This document shows positions 1 through 5,999 of a DNA stretch of 11,659 nucleotides, piece after piece. This stretch comes from an uncultured Butyricicoccus sp. (GTDB lineage: Bacteria > Bacillota > Clostridia > Oscillospirales > Butyricicoccaceae): NCBI GenBank assembly GCA_900557315.1, contig USSI01000026.1, positions 1-11,659 on the forward strand, given 5' to 3'. Both the position numbers and the translations under genes were made by a program. The stretch's first letter is position 1. Each line of letters starts with the position of its first letter. The notes under the pieces were generated by a model. It saw nothing but the letters and a program-made list of their open reading frames with translations, was not told the DNA's origin and made no database searches.

Positions 1-778
1 CCTCGGCAATGCCCAGAGCCTGAGAAGCGATGCCGATACGGCCGCCGTCCAGGGTCATCATCGCGATCTTGAAGCCGCCGTTCTCCTTGCCCAGCAGGCG
101 GTCTGCCGGCAGATGAACGTCCTCAAAGATCAGCTCAGCGGTCTGGGAACCACGGATGCCCATCTTGTGCTCGATCTTGCCGATCGAGAAGCCCGGGTCG
201 TCCTTGTCAACGATGAACGCGGAAATGCCCTTGTTGCCCTTGGACTTATCGGTCATCGCAAATACAACATAAGTATCCGCACGGCCGCCGCCGGTGATGA
301 ACACCTTGGTACCGTTGAGGATGTAAGAGCCGTCCTCCTGCTTCTCAGCAACGGTCTGCTGCGCAGCGGAGTCGGTGCCTGCGTTAGGCTCGGTCAGGCC
401 GAACGCGCCGATCTTAGCGCCTTCCTTGGGCTCGATCAGCGGGCGGAGCCACTTTTCCTTCTGCTCCTCGGTGCCGAAATGGTAAATCGGCCAAGCGCCC
501 AGCGTGCCATGAGCGGACATAATGCCGCCGGTGGTCGCGCATACGCGGCTCATCTCCTCGATCGCGATCGAGTAGCAGATGTAGTTGCCGCCGGAACCGC
601 CGACTTCCTTCGGGAACTGGATGCCCATCAGACCGTACTTCATCAGCTTCTGGACGGTTTCTTCCGGATAGCGCTCCTGCTCGTCGATTTCTGCTGCAAG
701 CGGCTCTACTTCGTTGAGCGCGAACTCACGGCACATCTTCTGGAACAGTGCTTCTTCTTTTGTAAGCCTAAAATCCAT
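1..778 (-). CDS. bcd: Butyryl-CoA (short-chain acyl-CoA) dehydrogenase, N-terminal part, cut by window edge
   Basis: This flavoprotein oxidises acyl-CoA to trans-2-enoyl-CoA or, in butyrate-forming clostridia, reduces crotonyl-CoA to butyryl-CoA with electron-transfer flavoprotein (Etf) in the cytoplasm. The ATG at 776-778 follows a GGAGG at an 8-nt gap, and 259 codons are visible; the family is usually about 380 residues. The all-alpha N-terminal domain (about 1-120) leads into the beta-barrel with GAFGLTEPNAGTDS (124-137) and NGTKVFITGG (155-164), the FAD/acyl-CoA contact motifs, then MGIRGSQTAEL (206-216). The start of the C-terminal helical domain (LDGGRIGIASQALGIA) ends the window. The catalytic glutamate lies beyond the edge, so it cannot be checked. 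Substrate is inferred: the N-terminus resembles clostridial Bcd, but other short-chain acyl-CoA dehydrogenases look similar. In Clostridia etfB/etfA often follow; that side is not visible. Family call is secure, chain-length call moderate. Confidence 0.9.
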   Translation of the reverse strand, partial: MDFRLTKEEALFQKMCREFALNEVEPLAAEIDEQERYPEETVQKLMKYGLMGIQFPKEVGGSGGNYICYSIAIEEMSRVCATTGGIMSAHGTLGAWPIYHFGTEEQKEKWLRPLIEPKEGAKIGAFGLTEPNAGTDSAAQQTVAEKQEDGSYILNGTKVFITGGGRADTYVVFAMTDKSKGNKGISAFIVDKDDPGFSIGKIEHKMGIRGSQTAELIFEDVHLPADRLLGKENGGFKIAMMTLDGGRIGIASQALGIAE

Positions 779-825
779 GCCATATACCTCCCAAAAAAAA
801 ATTTTCGGATGTACAGAAAAACACA

Positions 826-853
826 GCGCCGGACGCCCATGGGCCCCGAGCGC
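826..853 (-). promoter_or_regulatory. Hairpin in the bcd 5' leader
   Basis: Read on the minus strand, the leader between the promoter and bcd contains an imperfect GC-rich hairpin of about 28 nt, centred on the perfect palindrome GCCCATGGGC at 835-844, with GCGC at each outer end. It is followed on the transcript by TGTGTTTTTCT and, further down, by an A4T9 run just before the ribosome-binding site. This could stabilise the mRNA or act as a leaky leader terminator. Function is inference; only the inverted repeat is seen. Confidence 0.35.
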
Positions 854-895
854 CGCGCAGTTGCCGACACCCTACTTTGGAGCATGTCTATTTCT

Positions 896-923
896 ATTAT
901 ACTGTTTGTCGGAAATATGTCAA
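896..923 (-). promoter_or_regulatory. Sigma-A promoter of bcd
   Basis: On the minus strand TTGACA (923-918) and TATAAT (901-896) are both perfect consensus hexamers, separated by 16 bp. Transcription would start near 889, giving a leader of about 110 nt before the bcd ATG. Such a strong promoter fits a highly expressed central energy-metabolism gene. I see no convincing Rex-type operator in it. Confidence 0.85.
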
Positions 924-1052
924 GGATTTAACAGAGCTTTGCAAGAGAATTTCCAGCTACTTTTTTTGTAACCCCGCCGCCTGCTTTTACATTTCGTGGA
1001 ATCGGCAGGTTTCACTCCGATTTGTAATCATCCTGCCTGTTTTCGACACATA

Positions 1053-1071
1053 ATGCACGCAATGCGTGCAT
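1053..1071. promoter_or_regulatory. Perfect 8-bp inverted repeat upstream of asnB, possible operator
   Basis: ATGCACGC and GCGTGCAT form a perfect inverted repeat with a 3-bp centre, lying 42 bp before the asnB ATG and overlapping the only plausible -10 element (CATAAT, 1049-1054). The size and position suit a dimeric repressor site. It matches no operator I can name, so the role is inferred from geometry only. Confidence 0.4.
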
Positions 1072-1112
1072 AAAAAGCAGGGAAGGCCAATCATTAAAGG
1101 AGGAGACAGCCT

Positions 1113-2939
1113 ATGTGTGGAATCGGCGGGTTTGTCGATTATGAGCGCGACGCGAGGCGCTATGCGCCGGTCGCGCAGCGCATGAAAAACACGCTCACCC
1201 CGCGCGGTCCGGATGCAGGAGGCGAATACTGCGATCTGGACGCGCTTCTCGTCCATCGCCGCCTGATCGTCATCGACCCGGATGGCGGAAAGCAGCCCAT
1301 GCGCTCGCCGGATGGTAATACAGTCCTTATTTACAACGGAGAGTTATATAACACTGAGGACATCCGCCGCGACCTCATCCTGCGCGGGCACCGGTTTACC
1401 GGCCACTCGGATACCGAGGTGCTGCTGCATGCGTTTCTCGAGTGGGGTACGGACGCATTCCCCCGCCTCAACGGCATTTTCGCCTTTGCCATCTGGCAGC
1501 AGGCCGAGCGGCGGCTGATCCTGTGCCGCGACCGGCTGGGCGTCAAGCCGCTTTTTGTCGCGCAGACCGGCGGCGGGCTGGTGTTCGGTTCGACCATCGG
1601 CACCGTGCTGTGCCACCCCGAGGTGGAACCCGTCATCGACGCGGACGGACTGCGCTCGCTGCTGCTGCTCGGCCCGGCGCGGCCGCCCGCCTCCGGCGTG
1701 TTCCGGCAGATCGAATCCCTCCTGCCCGGGCATTATGCCATTTTGACACCCGCACACTACATCGACCGCGCCTATTGGAAGCTTGAGGCGCACGAACATC
1801 CGGATGATCTGGAAGGGACGATCAACCGCACGCACGAACTGATCTGCGACGCCGCCCGGCGGCAGCTGGTGAGCGACGTGCCGCTGTCCTGCTTCCTGTC
1901 CGGCGGGCTGGATTCGTCCATCCTGTCCATGCTCGCCGCAAAGGACTACGCCGCGCGCGGCGAAACCCTGCACACCTGGTCGGTGGACTACCGGGACAAC
2001 GACAAGTATTTTACTAAAAGTAAATTCCAGCCAAATAGTGACAATGAGTATATCCAGATGATGGTGGACGCCCTTGGAACCGCGCACCATAACGTCGTCA
2101 TCGAACCGGAGGCGCTGTGCGCCGCCCTGCTGCCCGCCACGGACGCACGGGACCTGCCCGGCATGGCGGACGTGGACTCCTCGCTGCTGCTGTTCTGCGC
2201 AGAGGTCAAAAAGGGCGCGACCGTGTGCCTGTCCGGCGAGTGCGCCGACGAGCTGTTCGGCGGCTATCCCTGGTACCACCGCGAGGAAATCCTGTTCGAA
2301 GACACCTTCCCCTGGTCGCGGTCGGTTGACCTGCGGCTCGGCCTGCTGGTACCGGACGTGGTGCGGGACGGGGCGGAATTTGTCCGTGAGCACTATCTTG
2401 ACACCTGCCGCCGCGCGGAAAAACTGCCCTCAGACAGCAAAAAGGACGCGCGGATGCGCGAAATGTTCGTGCTCAATCTGGACTGGTTTATGGCGACCCT
2501 ACTCGACCGCAAGGACCGCATGAGCATGTACTCCGGGCTTGAGGTGCGCGTGCCGTTCTGCGACCACCGCATCGTGGAATACGCCTATAATATGCCCTGG
2601 GCGTTCAAGGCGCTGGACGGGCGGGAAAAGGGCATCGTCCGCAAGGCATTTGAAAGCGAGCTGCCAGAGGAGATTGTCTGGCGCAAGAAAAGCCCCTACC
2701 CCAAGACCTTCCACCCGGCCTATACCAGCCTGTGCGCGGATTATGTGCGCCGCATCTTTGCGGACAGCGAATCGGTCGCCTCCACGCTGTTCAACCACGA
2801 GGCGGTCGAGGCGCTCATGGAGCGGCCGGAAAGCCTGACCGAACCCTGGTACGGCCAGCTGATGCGCACCCCGCAGATTTTCGCCTATATCATCCAGCTG
2901 GACCGCTGGTTCAAGCAGTATAAGGTGCGCATCCTCTGA
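1113..2939 (+). CDS. asnB: Asparagine synthetase (glutamine-hydrolysing)
   Basis: Converts aspartate, glutamine and ATP to asparagine, glutamate, AMP and pyrophosphate in the cytoplasm. The 608-residue length is normal for the family. The N-terminal glutaminase domain (about 1-210) starts with the catalytic Cys2 (MCGIGGF, exposed after Met removal) and has RGPD (31-34), YNGELYN (74-80) and DRLGVKPLF (140-148). The synthetase domain (about 230-600) has the PP-loop SGGLDSS (263-269), SGECADELFGGYP (384-396), DRKDRMSM (465-472) and EVRVPF (477-482). All key motifs look intact. The ATG has AAAGGAGG nine bases upstream, and Cys2 fixes the start. It is monocistronic, divergent from bcd and convergent with the next gene. 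A short patch near codons 299-313 is much richer in A/T than the rest of the gene. Confidence is very high. Confidence 0.97.
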   Translation: MCGIGGFVDYERDARRYAPVAQRMKNTLTPRGPDAGGEYCDLDALLVHRRLIVIDPDGGKQPMRSPDGNTVLIYNGELYNTEDIRRDLILRGHRFTGHSDTEVLLHAFLEWGTDAFPRLNGIFAFAIWQQAERRLILCRDRLGVKPLFVAQTGGGLVFGSTIGTVLCHPEVEPVIDADGLRSLLLLGPARPPASGVFRQIESLLPGHYAILTPAHYIDRAYWKLEAHEHPDDLEGTINRTHELICDAARRQLVSDVPLSCFLSGGLDSSILSMLAAKDYAARGETLHTWSVDYRDNDKYFTKSKFQPNSDNEYIQMMVDALGTAHHNVVIEPEALCAALLPATDARDLPGMADVDSSLLLFCAEVKKGATVCLSGECADELFGGYPWYHREEILFEDTFPWSRSVDLRLGLLVPDVVRDGAEFVREHYLDTCRRAEKLPSDSKKDARMREMFVLNLDWFMATLLDRKDRMSMYSGLEVRVPFCDHRIVEYAYNMPWAFKALDGREKGIVRKAFESELPEEIVWRKKSPYPKTFHPAYTSLCADYVRRIFADSESVASTLFNHEAVEALMERPESLTEPWYGQLMRTPQIFAYIIQLDRWFKQYKVRIL

Positions 2940-2960
2940 CCCCGCCTGCGGACAAAAGAA

Positions 2961-2981
2961 AACGGCGGCTGTGCCGCCGTT
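2961..2981. terminator. Shared hairpin between asnB and the convergent UPF0303 gene
   Basis: AACGGCGGC and GCCGCCGTT form a perfect 9-bp stem with a 3-nt loop. On the minus strand the stem is followed by TTCTTTTGTC, a usable U-tract, so it mainly terminates the UPF0303 transcript. On the plus strand the tail is TTCCCCTG, a poor U-tract, so termination of asnB may be weaker or rely on the stem alone. Confidence 0.75.
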
Positions 2982-2996
2982 CCCCTGCCAGTTCCG

Positions 2997-3464
2997 TTAC
3001 GCCAGGAACTCCGCCAGCGTGTTGATAATCAGCTGGTGGTCATCGACGTGGTTGGGCATGCCCGAGACGCAGATCGAGCCGATTACGCCCGTGCCGCGCA
3101 CGCGGATCGGGAATCCGCCGCCGCCCGCGGCGTAGTCGTCCGCCGGAAGCTTGCGGCTCTCCAGGCTTTCGCCGTTTTCCTCCAGCCACGCAAGGAAATG
3201 CAGCGAGGCCATCTCCATCAGCTCGACCGAGCGGCGCTTGCGCGCGAGCCAAAGCTCGCTGTCCGGCATGGCGCCGTCCGGGAAGTACCGGAATACCACC
3301 AGCCCGTTGATCGTGATCTCGATCGCCACCGGGATGGGCTGCTTTTTCGCATTTTCATGCAGCTTAAGGCCGAATGCCAGCGCATCCGCGCGTGAAAAAT
3401 GATCGAACTGGAACATTTCTTCCTGTTCCTCGCACATGGCGAGCATTGTTTTGCTGTCCTGCAT
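2997..3464 (-). CDS. UPF0303 / HbpS-GlcG-like protein (putative haem-binding or haem-degrading fold)
   Basis: The 155-residue protein matches the UPF0303 pattern (HbpS/GlcG-like fold; yeast YBR137W belongs to the family). The evidence is the central VVFRYFPDGAMPDSELWLARK run (about 56-76), the glycine-rich AAGGGGFPIRVRGTGVIGSI segment (111-130) and the following VSGMPNHVDDHQLI (133-146), which in the family forms the conserved G-x-V-x-V-S-G-L/M-P strand and turn. There is no signal peptide or membrane segment, so it is cytoplasmic. Function is poorly defined; databases often name it a haem-degrading-domain protein, but nothing here proves haem binding. The start follows GAAAGGCAGG at moderate distance; Met7 is an alternative. 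It has its own promoter and shares a terminator with asnB. Confidence 0.85.
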   Translation of the reverse strand: MQDSKTMLAMCEEQEEMFQFDHFSRADALAFGLKLHENAKKQPIPVAIEITINGLVVFRYFPDGAMPDSELWLARKRRSVELMEMASLHFLAWLEENGESLESRKLPADDYAAGGGGFPIRVRGTGVIGSICVSGMPNHVDDHQLIINTLAEFLA

Positions 3465-3499
3465 CCTGTTTGCCTGCCTTTCGTGTAGGTGATACCGTT

Positions 3500-3529
3500 A
3501 TTATAATCCAACCGTTCCCGCTTTGACAA
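3500..3529 (-). promoter_or_regulatory. Sigma-A promoter of the UPF0303 gene
   Basis: On the minus strand TTGTCA (3529-3524) and TATAAT (3505-3500) are separated by 18 bp, giving a start near 3493 and a leader of about 29 nt. The -35 element overlaps the Shine-Dalgarno AAGGAGG (3528-3534) of the divergent operon. The -10 is nearly symmetric, so a plus-strand TATAAT also exists at 3502-3507, but it has only a poor -35 (TTTCGT, 3479-3484). Confidence 0.7.
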
Positions 3530-3542
3530 GGAGGTTTTTGCT

Positions 3543-3974
3543 ATGCCTGATACTGCCGGCGACTCGGCCGTGCTTCGCGTGGTCGTCACCACCGCGCTGG
3601 GCGCGCTGCCGCTCGAAAACGCTTCCGTCACCGTATCCACTGCGGCGGATGAAGCCGGTGCGCGCACGCTGCTGTACTCTGTGCGCACGGATTCAGGCGG
3701 CATGACGCCGCCCATGACGCTGCCCACCCCGCCGCTTGCCAACTCCCTGGCGCCGGACAGCGGCCCGCCGTACGCGGTTTACACGGTTGAGGTCGCGCGG
3801 GAGGGATACACGCCACTTGCCGCCCTGCATATCACCATGTTTTCCGGCATCCCTGCCGTGCTCCCGGTCGCGCTGACGCCGCTGGACGAAAACCAGCCCT
3901 CCTCCCAGACCGATCTGACTGCCATCGGCACCCCGCAGGTGCTGTACCATCCGGTTCCCGGAGAGGAGGAATGA
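3543..3974 (+). CDS. Transthyretin-like/carboxypeptidase-regulatory-like domain protein, first gene of the cortex-lytic operon
   Basis: The 143-residue protein looks like a single beta-sandwich of the carboxypeptidase-regulatory/transthyretin type (about 10-114). It has a short N-terminal strand (LRVVVTT), a PLENASVTV turn, a VRTDSGG 'T-D-x-x-G' turn (47-53) as in these folds, a PYAVYTVEVAREGY segment (76-89), and a closing hydrophobic strand AVLPVALTPL (105-114). The last 29 residues look disordered. No signal peptide or catalytic motif is visible. It starts 8 nt after a full AAGGAGG and ends 3 nt before the SleC-like gene, so the two are co-translated. From memory, many Clostridia carry a similar small protein before a SleC-like gene, and SleC itself has a comparable N-terminal region. 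Role as a partner or targeting subunit is inference. Confidence 0.7.
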   Translation: MPDTAGDSAVLRVVVTTALGALPLENASVTVSTAADEAGARTLLYSVRTDSGGMTPPMTLPTPPLANSLAPDSGPPYAVYTVEVAREGYTPLAALHITMFSGIPAVLPVALTPLDENQPSSQTDLTAIGTPQVLYHPVPGEEE

Positions 3975-3977
3975 GCC

Positions 3978-5405
3978 ATGCCCGAATCTCCTGTCGTCAT
4001 CCCGGAGACCATCACCGTGCATCTGGGCGCGCCCTCTTCCAACGCGCAGAATGTCACCGTACCCTTTGCGGACTACATTAAAAACGTTGCCTCCTCCGAG
4101 ATTTACCCCACCTGGCCCGAGGAGGCCATCCGCGCCAACATCTATGCACAGATTTCCTATGTGCTCAACCGGGTATTCACCGAGTGGTACCGTGCGCAGG
4201 GCTATGACTTCGACATCACCAATTCTACCCGTTATGACCAGTCCTTCGTGCCCGGGCGCGACATTTTTGAGAACATCTCGAACATCGTGGACGATATGTT
4301 CAACGACTACCTGACCCGGGGGCAAGCCATTGAGCCGTTGTTTGCCCAATACTGCAACGGCACAACCTCCACCTGCCCCGGCGGTTTGAGCCAGTGGGGC
4401 ACGGTCCCGCTCGCCGAACAGGGCATGAGCGCAGAGGAAATTATCCGCTATTTTTACGGCGACGACATCAATTTCGTGCGCAACGCGCCCATCGCGCCCA
4501 ACCTGGGCGGCTCATGGCCGGGTGTTACCTTCCGGCTGGGCGATGTGTCCGAGGAAGTGCGCATCATCCAGAACCGCCTCAACCGCATCTCGACCAATTA
4601 TCCCAATATCCCCAAGATTTATCCCGCGGACGGCATTTTCGACGCTGACACCGAACGCGCCGTGCGCGCCTTCCAGCAGCAGTTCAACCTGACCGCAGAC
4701 GGCATTGTCGGCCGCGCCACCTGGTACCGCATCGCCTTCATCTATAACAACGTCAAACGCCTGTCCGAACTGGACAGCGAAGGGCTGCTGCTTGACGAGG
4801 TCTCCCGCCAGTTCCCTGAGGAGCTGCGCGAAGGCGCAACCGGGCCGGGCGTGCAGCTTTTGCAGTACTTCCTTGCCATTGTGGGCGAATATTATGAACA
4901 GCTCCCCCGCTGGCAGCCCTCGCAGATCGACGGGGTATTCGGCCCGCAGACGCGCGAGGCAGTCTCCGCCTACCAGCGCATGATGGGCCTGCCCGAAACC
5001 GGCATCGTTGACCGCGCGACGTGGAACGAGCTGGTTTCCACTTACCAGTCCGTGCTTGCTGCCCAGCCCACACAGGAATGGCTGGAGCAGGCGGTCGGTT
5101 TCCCGGATATCTTCCTGGTGGAAGGGATGCGCGGCGAGGACGTGCGCGAGGCGCAGGAACTGATTAACGTGATCGCGCGCGGCTATCCGCAGGTGCCCAC
5201 CGTCGCAGTAGACGGTATTTTCGGCAGCGCCACCCGCGACGCGGTTTCGGTCATCCAGTCGCTGCTCGGCCTGCCCGCGACCGGCGCGATCGGCCCGCTG
5301 ACCTGGGAGGGCATGACGCAGCTTGCCAGGGACGTGATCGCGTCCTCGCAGACCGGCGAAGGGCAGTATCCCGGCTACGCGGTCGGAGAGGGGGAAAGTG
5401 CATAA
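3978..5405 (+). CDS. SleC-like spore cortex-lytic protein: SpoIID domain plus three peptidoglycan-binding domains
   Basis: This 475-residue protein probably cleaves or binds spore-cortex peptidoglycan. Residues 8-165 match the SpoIID/SleC lytic-transglycosylase fold: DYIKNVASSEIYPTWPEEA (32-50), whose E41 sits where SpoIID has its catalytic Glu; ITNSTRYDQSF (80-90); and C126/C133 followed by GLSQWGTVPLAEQGM (136-150). Three PG-binding type-1 domains follow at about 185-250, 286-350 and 380-445, each ending in DGI/VFG...T...AV...Q...L.A.G..G..TW. C-terminal residues 455-475 are a Gly/Glu-rich tail. No classical signal peptide is visible, which fits mother-cell synthesis. The start has GAGAGGAGG just upstream, and the stop overlaps the next start by one base. 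Whether it is an active germination enzyme or a structural cortex binder is not decided by sequence. The gene name sleC is withheld because the typical prepro-region is not evident. Confidence 0.85.
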   Translation: MPESPVVIPETITVHLGAPSSNAQNVTVPFADYIKNVASSEIYPTWPEEAIRANIYAQISYVLNRVFTEWYRAQGYDFDITNSTRYDQSFVPGRDIFENISNIVDDMFNDYLTRGQAIEPLFAQYCNGTTSTCPGGLSQWGTVPLAEQGMSAEEIIRYFYGDDINFVRNAPIAPNLGGSWPGVTFRLGDVSEEVRIIQNRLNRISTNYPNIPKIYPADGIFDADTERAVRAFQQQFNLTADGIVGRATWYRIAFIYNNVKRLSELDSEGLLLDEVSRQFPEELREGATGPGVQLLQYFLAIVGEYYEQLPRWQPSQIDGVFGPQTREAVSAYQRMMGLPETGIVDRATWNELVSTYQSVLAAQPTQEWLEQAVGFPDIFLVEGMRGEDVREAQELINVIARGYPQVPTVAVDGIFGSATRDAVSVIQSLLGLPATGAIGPLTWEGMTQLARDVIASSQTGEGQYPGYAVGEGESA

Positions 5406-5953
5406 TGTATACAGATGAACAGCGCCGGGAGCATATTTTCGACCTGCAGACCTTCCTGCGGCGCATCCAGCGCGCGCAGGGATATGCCCGCCCCATCGCA
5501 GCGGATGGTATTTTCGGCCCGGAGACCGCCGCGGCAGTGCGCGATTTCCAGCGGCAGAACGGCCTGCCTGTCACCGGCACAGCGGATTACGACACCTGGA
5601 CCGCGGTCTATCTCGCCTATCTCGCCCTTCTCGCAGGAGATACGCTGCCAACCGCAGTGTCCTACTTCCCGCCCGGGGCAGACGCTGCGCTCGCGCCCGG
5701 GGATAGGGGGCCCTCTGTATTGGTGCTGCAGCTCATGCTGGGCACTGCACTGCCGCATTACGCTGACACCATCCCCATCCCGCTGACCGGCGAATACGAC
5801 GCAGACACCACCGCCGGCATCCGCCGTGCACAGGGCATATTCCTCCTGCCGCAGACCGGCGTGACCGACCGTGCGACTTGGGAGGCGCTCACCCTGTTCC
5901 ACAACAGTTTTTTTGACCGTACGCCGCTCGGCTGGATGGACGAAACGCCATAA
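5405..5953 (+). CDS. Protein with two peptidoglycan-binding type-1 domains, third gene of the operon
   Basis: The 182-residue protein consists almost entirely of two PG-binding type-1 domains. Domain 1 (about 12-70) has ADGIFGPETAAAVRDFQ and LPVTGTADYDTW. Domain 2 (about 98-162) has DRGPSVLVLQLML, LTGEYDADTTAGIRRAQ and TGVTDRATWEAL. A Pro/Ala-rich linker joins them. There is no catalytic domain and no signal peptide. Its ATG overlaps the stop of the SleC-like gene (TAATG), with GGAGAGGGGG just upstream, so translation is coupled. It likely works beside the SleC-like protein as an anchor or accessory cortex binder; this is inferred from the operon. A strong terminator closes the operon four bases after its stop. 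Confidence 0.85.
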   Translation: MYTDEQRREHIFDLQTFLRRIQRAQGYARPIAADGIFGPETAAAVRDFQRQNGLPVTGTADYDTWTAVYLAYLALLAGDTLPTAVSYFPPGADAALAPGDRGPSVLVLQLMLGTALPHYADTIPIPLTGEYDADTTAGIRRAQGIFLLPQTGVTDRATWEALTLFHNSFFDRTPLGWMDETP

Positions 5954-5957
5954 CACA

Positions 5958-5987
5958 AAAAGGACGATCCTTCCGGATCGTCCTTTT
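5958..5987. terminator. Bidirectional terminator between the cortex operon and the PPIase gene
   Basis: AAAAGGACGATCC and GGATCGTCCTTTT form a perfect 13-bp stem with a TTCC loop. The A-tract on one flank and T-tract on the other make it a rho-independent terminator in both directions. It closes the plus-strand operon (stop at 5953) and the minus-strand PPIase gene (stop at 6000). Confidence 0.92.
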
Positions 5988-5999
5988 GCCGTATTGTCC

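Larger units (their letters stand above)
779..1112. other. Non-coding divergent region between bcd and asnB
   Basis: This 334-bp gap holds the bcd leader and promoter (779-923), an apparently featureless AT-rich stretch (about 924-970), then the asnB upstream region. The latter contains an 18-nt near-copy of the asnB start (995-1012), an inverted repeat AATCGG/CCGATT (1000-1005 with 1017-1022), an 8-bp palindrome (1053-1071) and the asnB ribosome-binding site. I found no confident sigma-A promoter for asnB: CATAAT at 1049-1054 is a possible -10 but lacks a well-spaced -35. No small gene is supported here. Confidence 0.6.

Noticed and set aside
896..930. Rex (NADH-sensing) operator at the bcd promoter
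   Set aside because: Rex often controls bcd in clostridia, but no TTGTTAA-N4-TTAACAA-like palindrome is visible here.
113..931. 272-codon plus-strand open frame over bcd and its promoter
   Set aside because: Antisense to an acyl-CoA dehydrogenase with clear motifs and it reads through the bcd promoter; no ribosome-binding site of its own.
1344..2393. 349-codon open frame on the minus strand inside asnB
   Set aside because: It lies wholly antisense to a gene with every AsnB motif intact; its composition is the typical shadow of GC-rich codons, and it has no recognisable domain.
3523..3553. TTGACA at 3523-3528 as a -35 for the cortex operon
   Set aside because: The matching -10 would fall inside the coding region after the ATG and is poor; the word arises from the overlap with the Shine-Dalgarno and the minus-strand -35.
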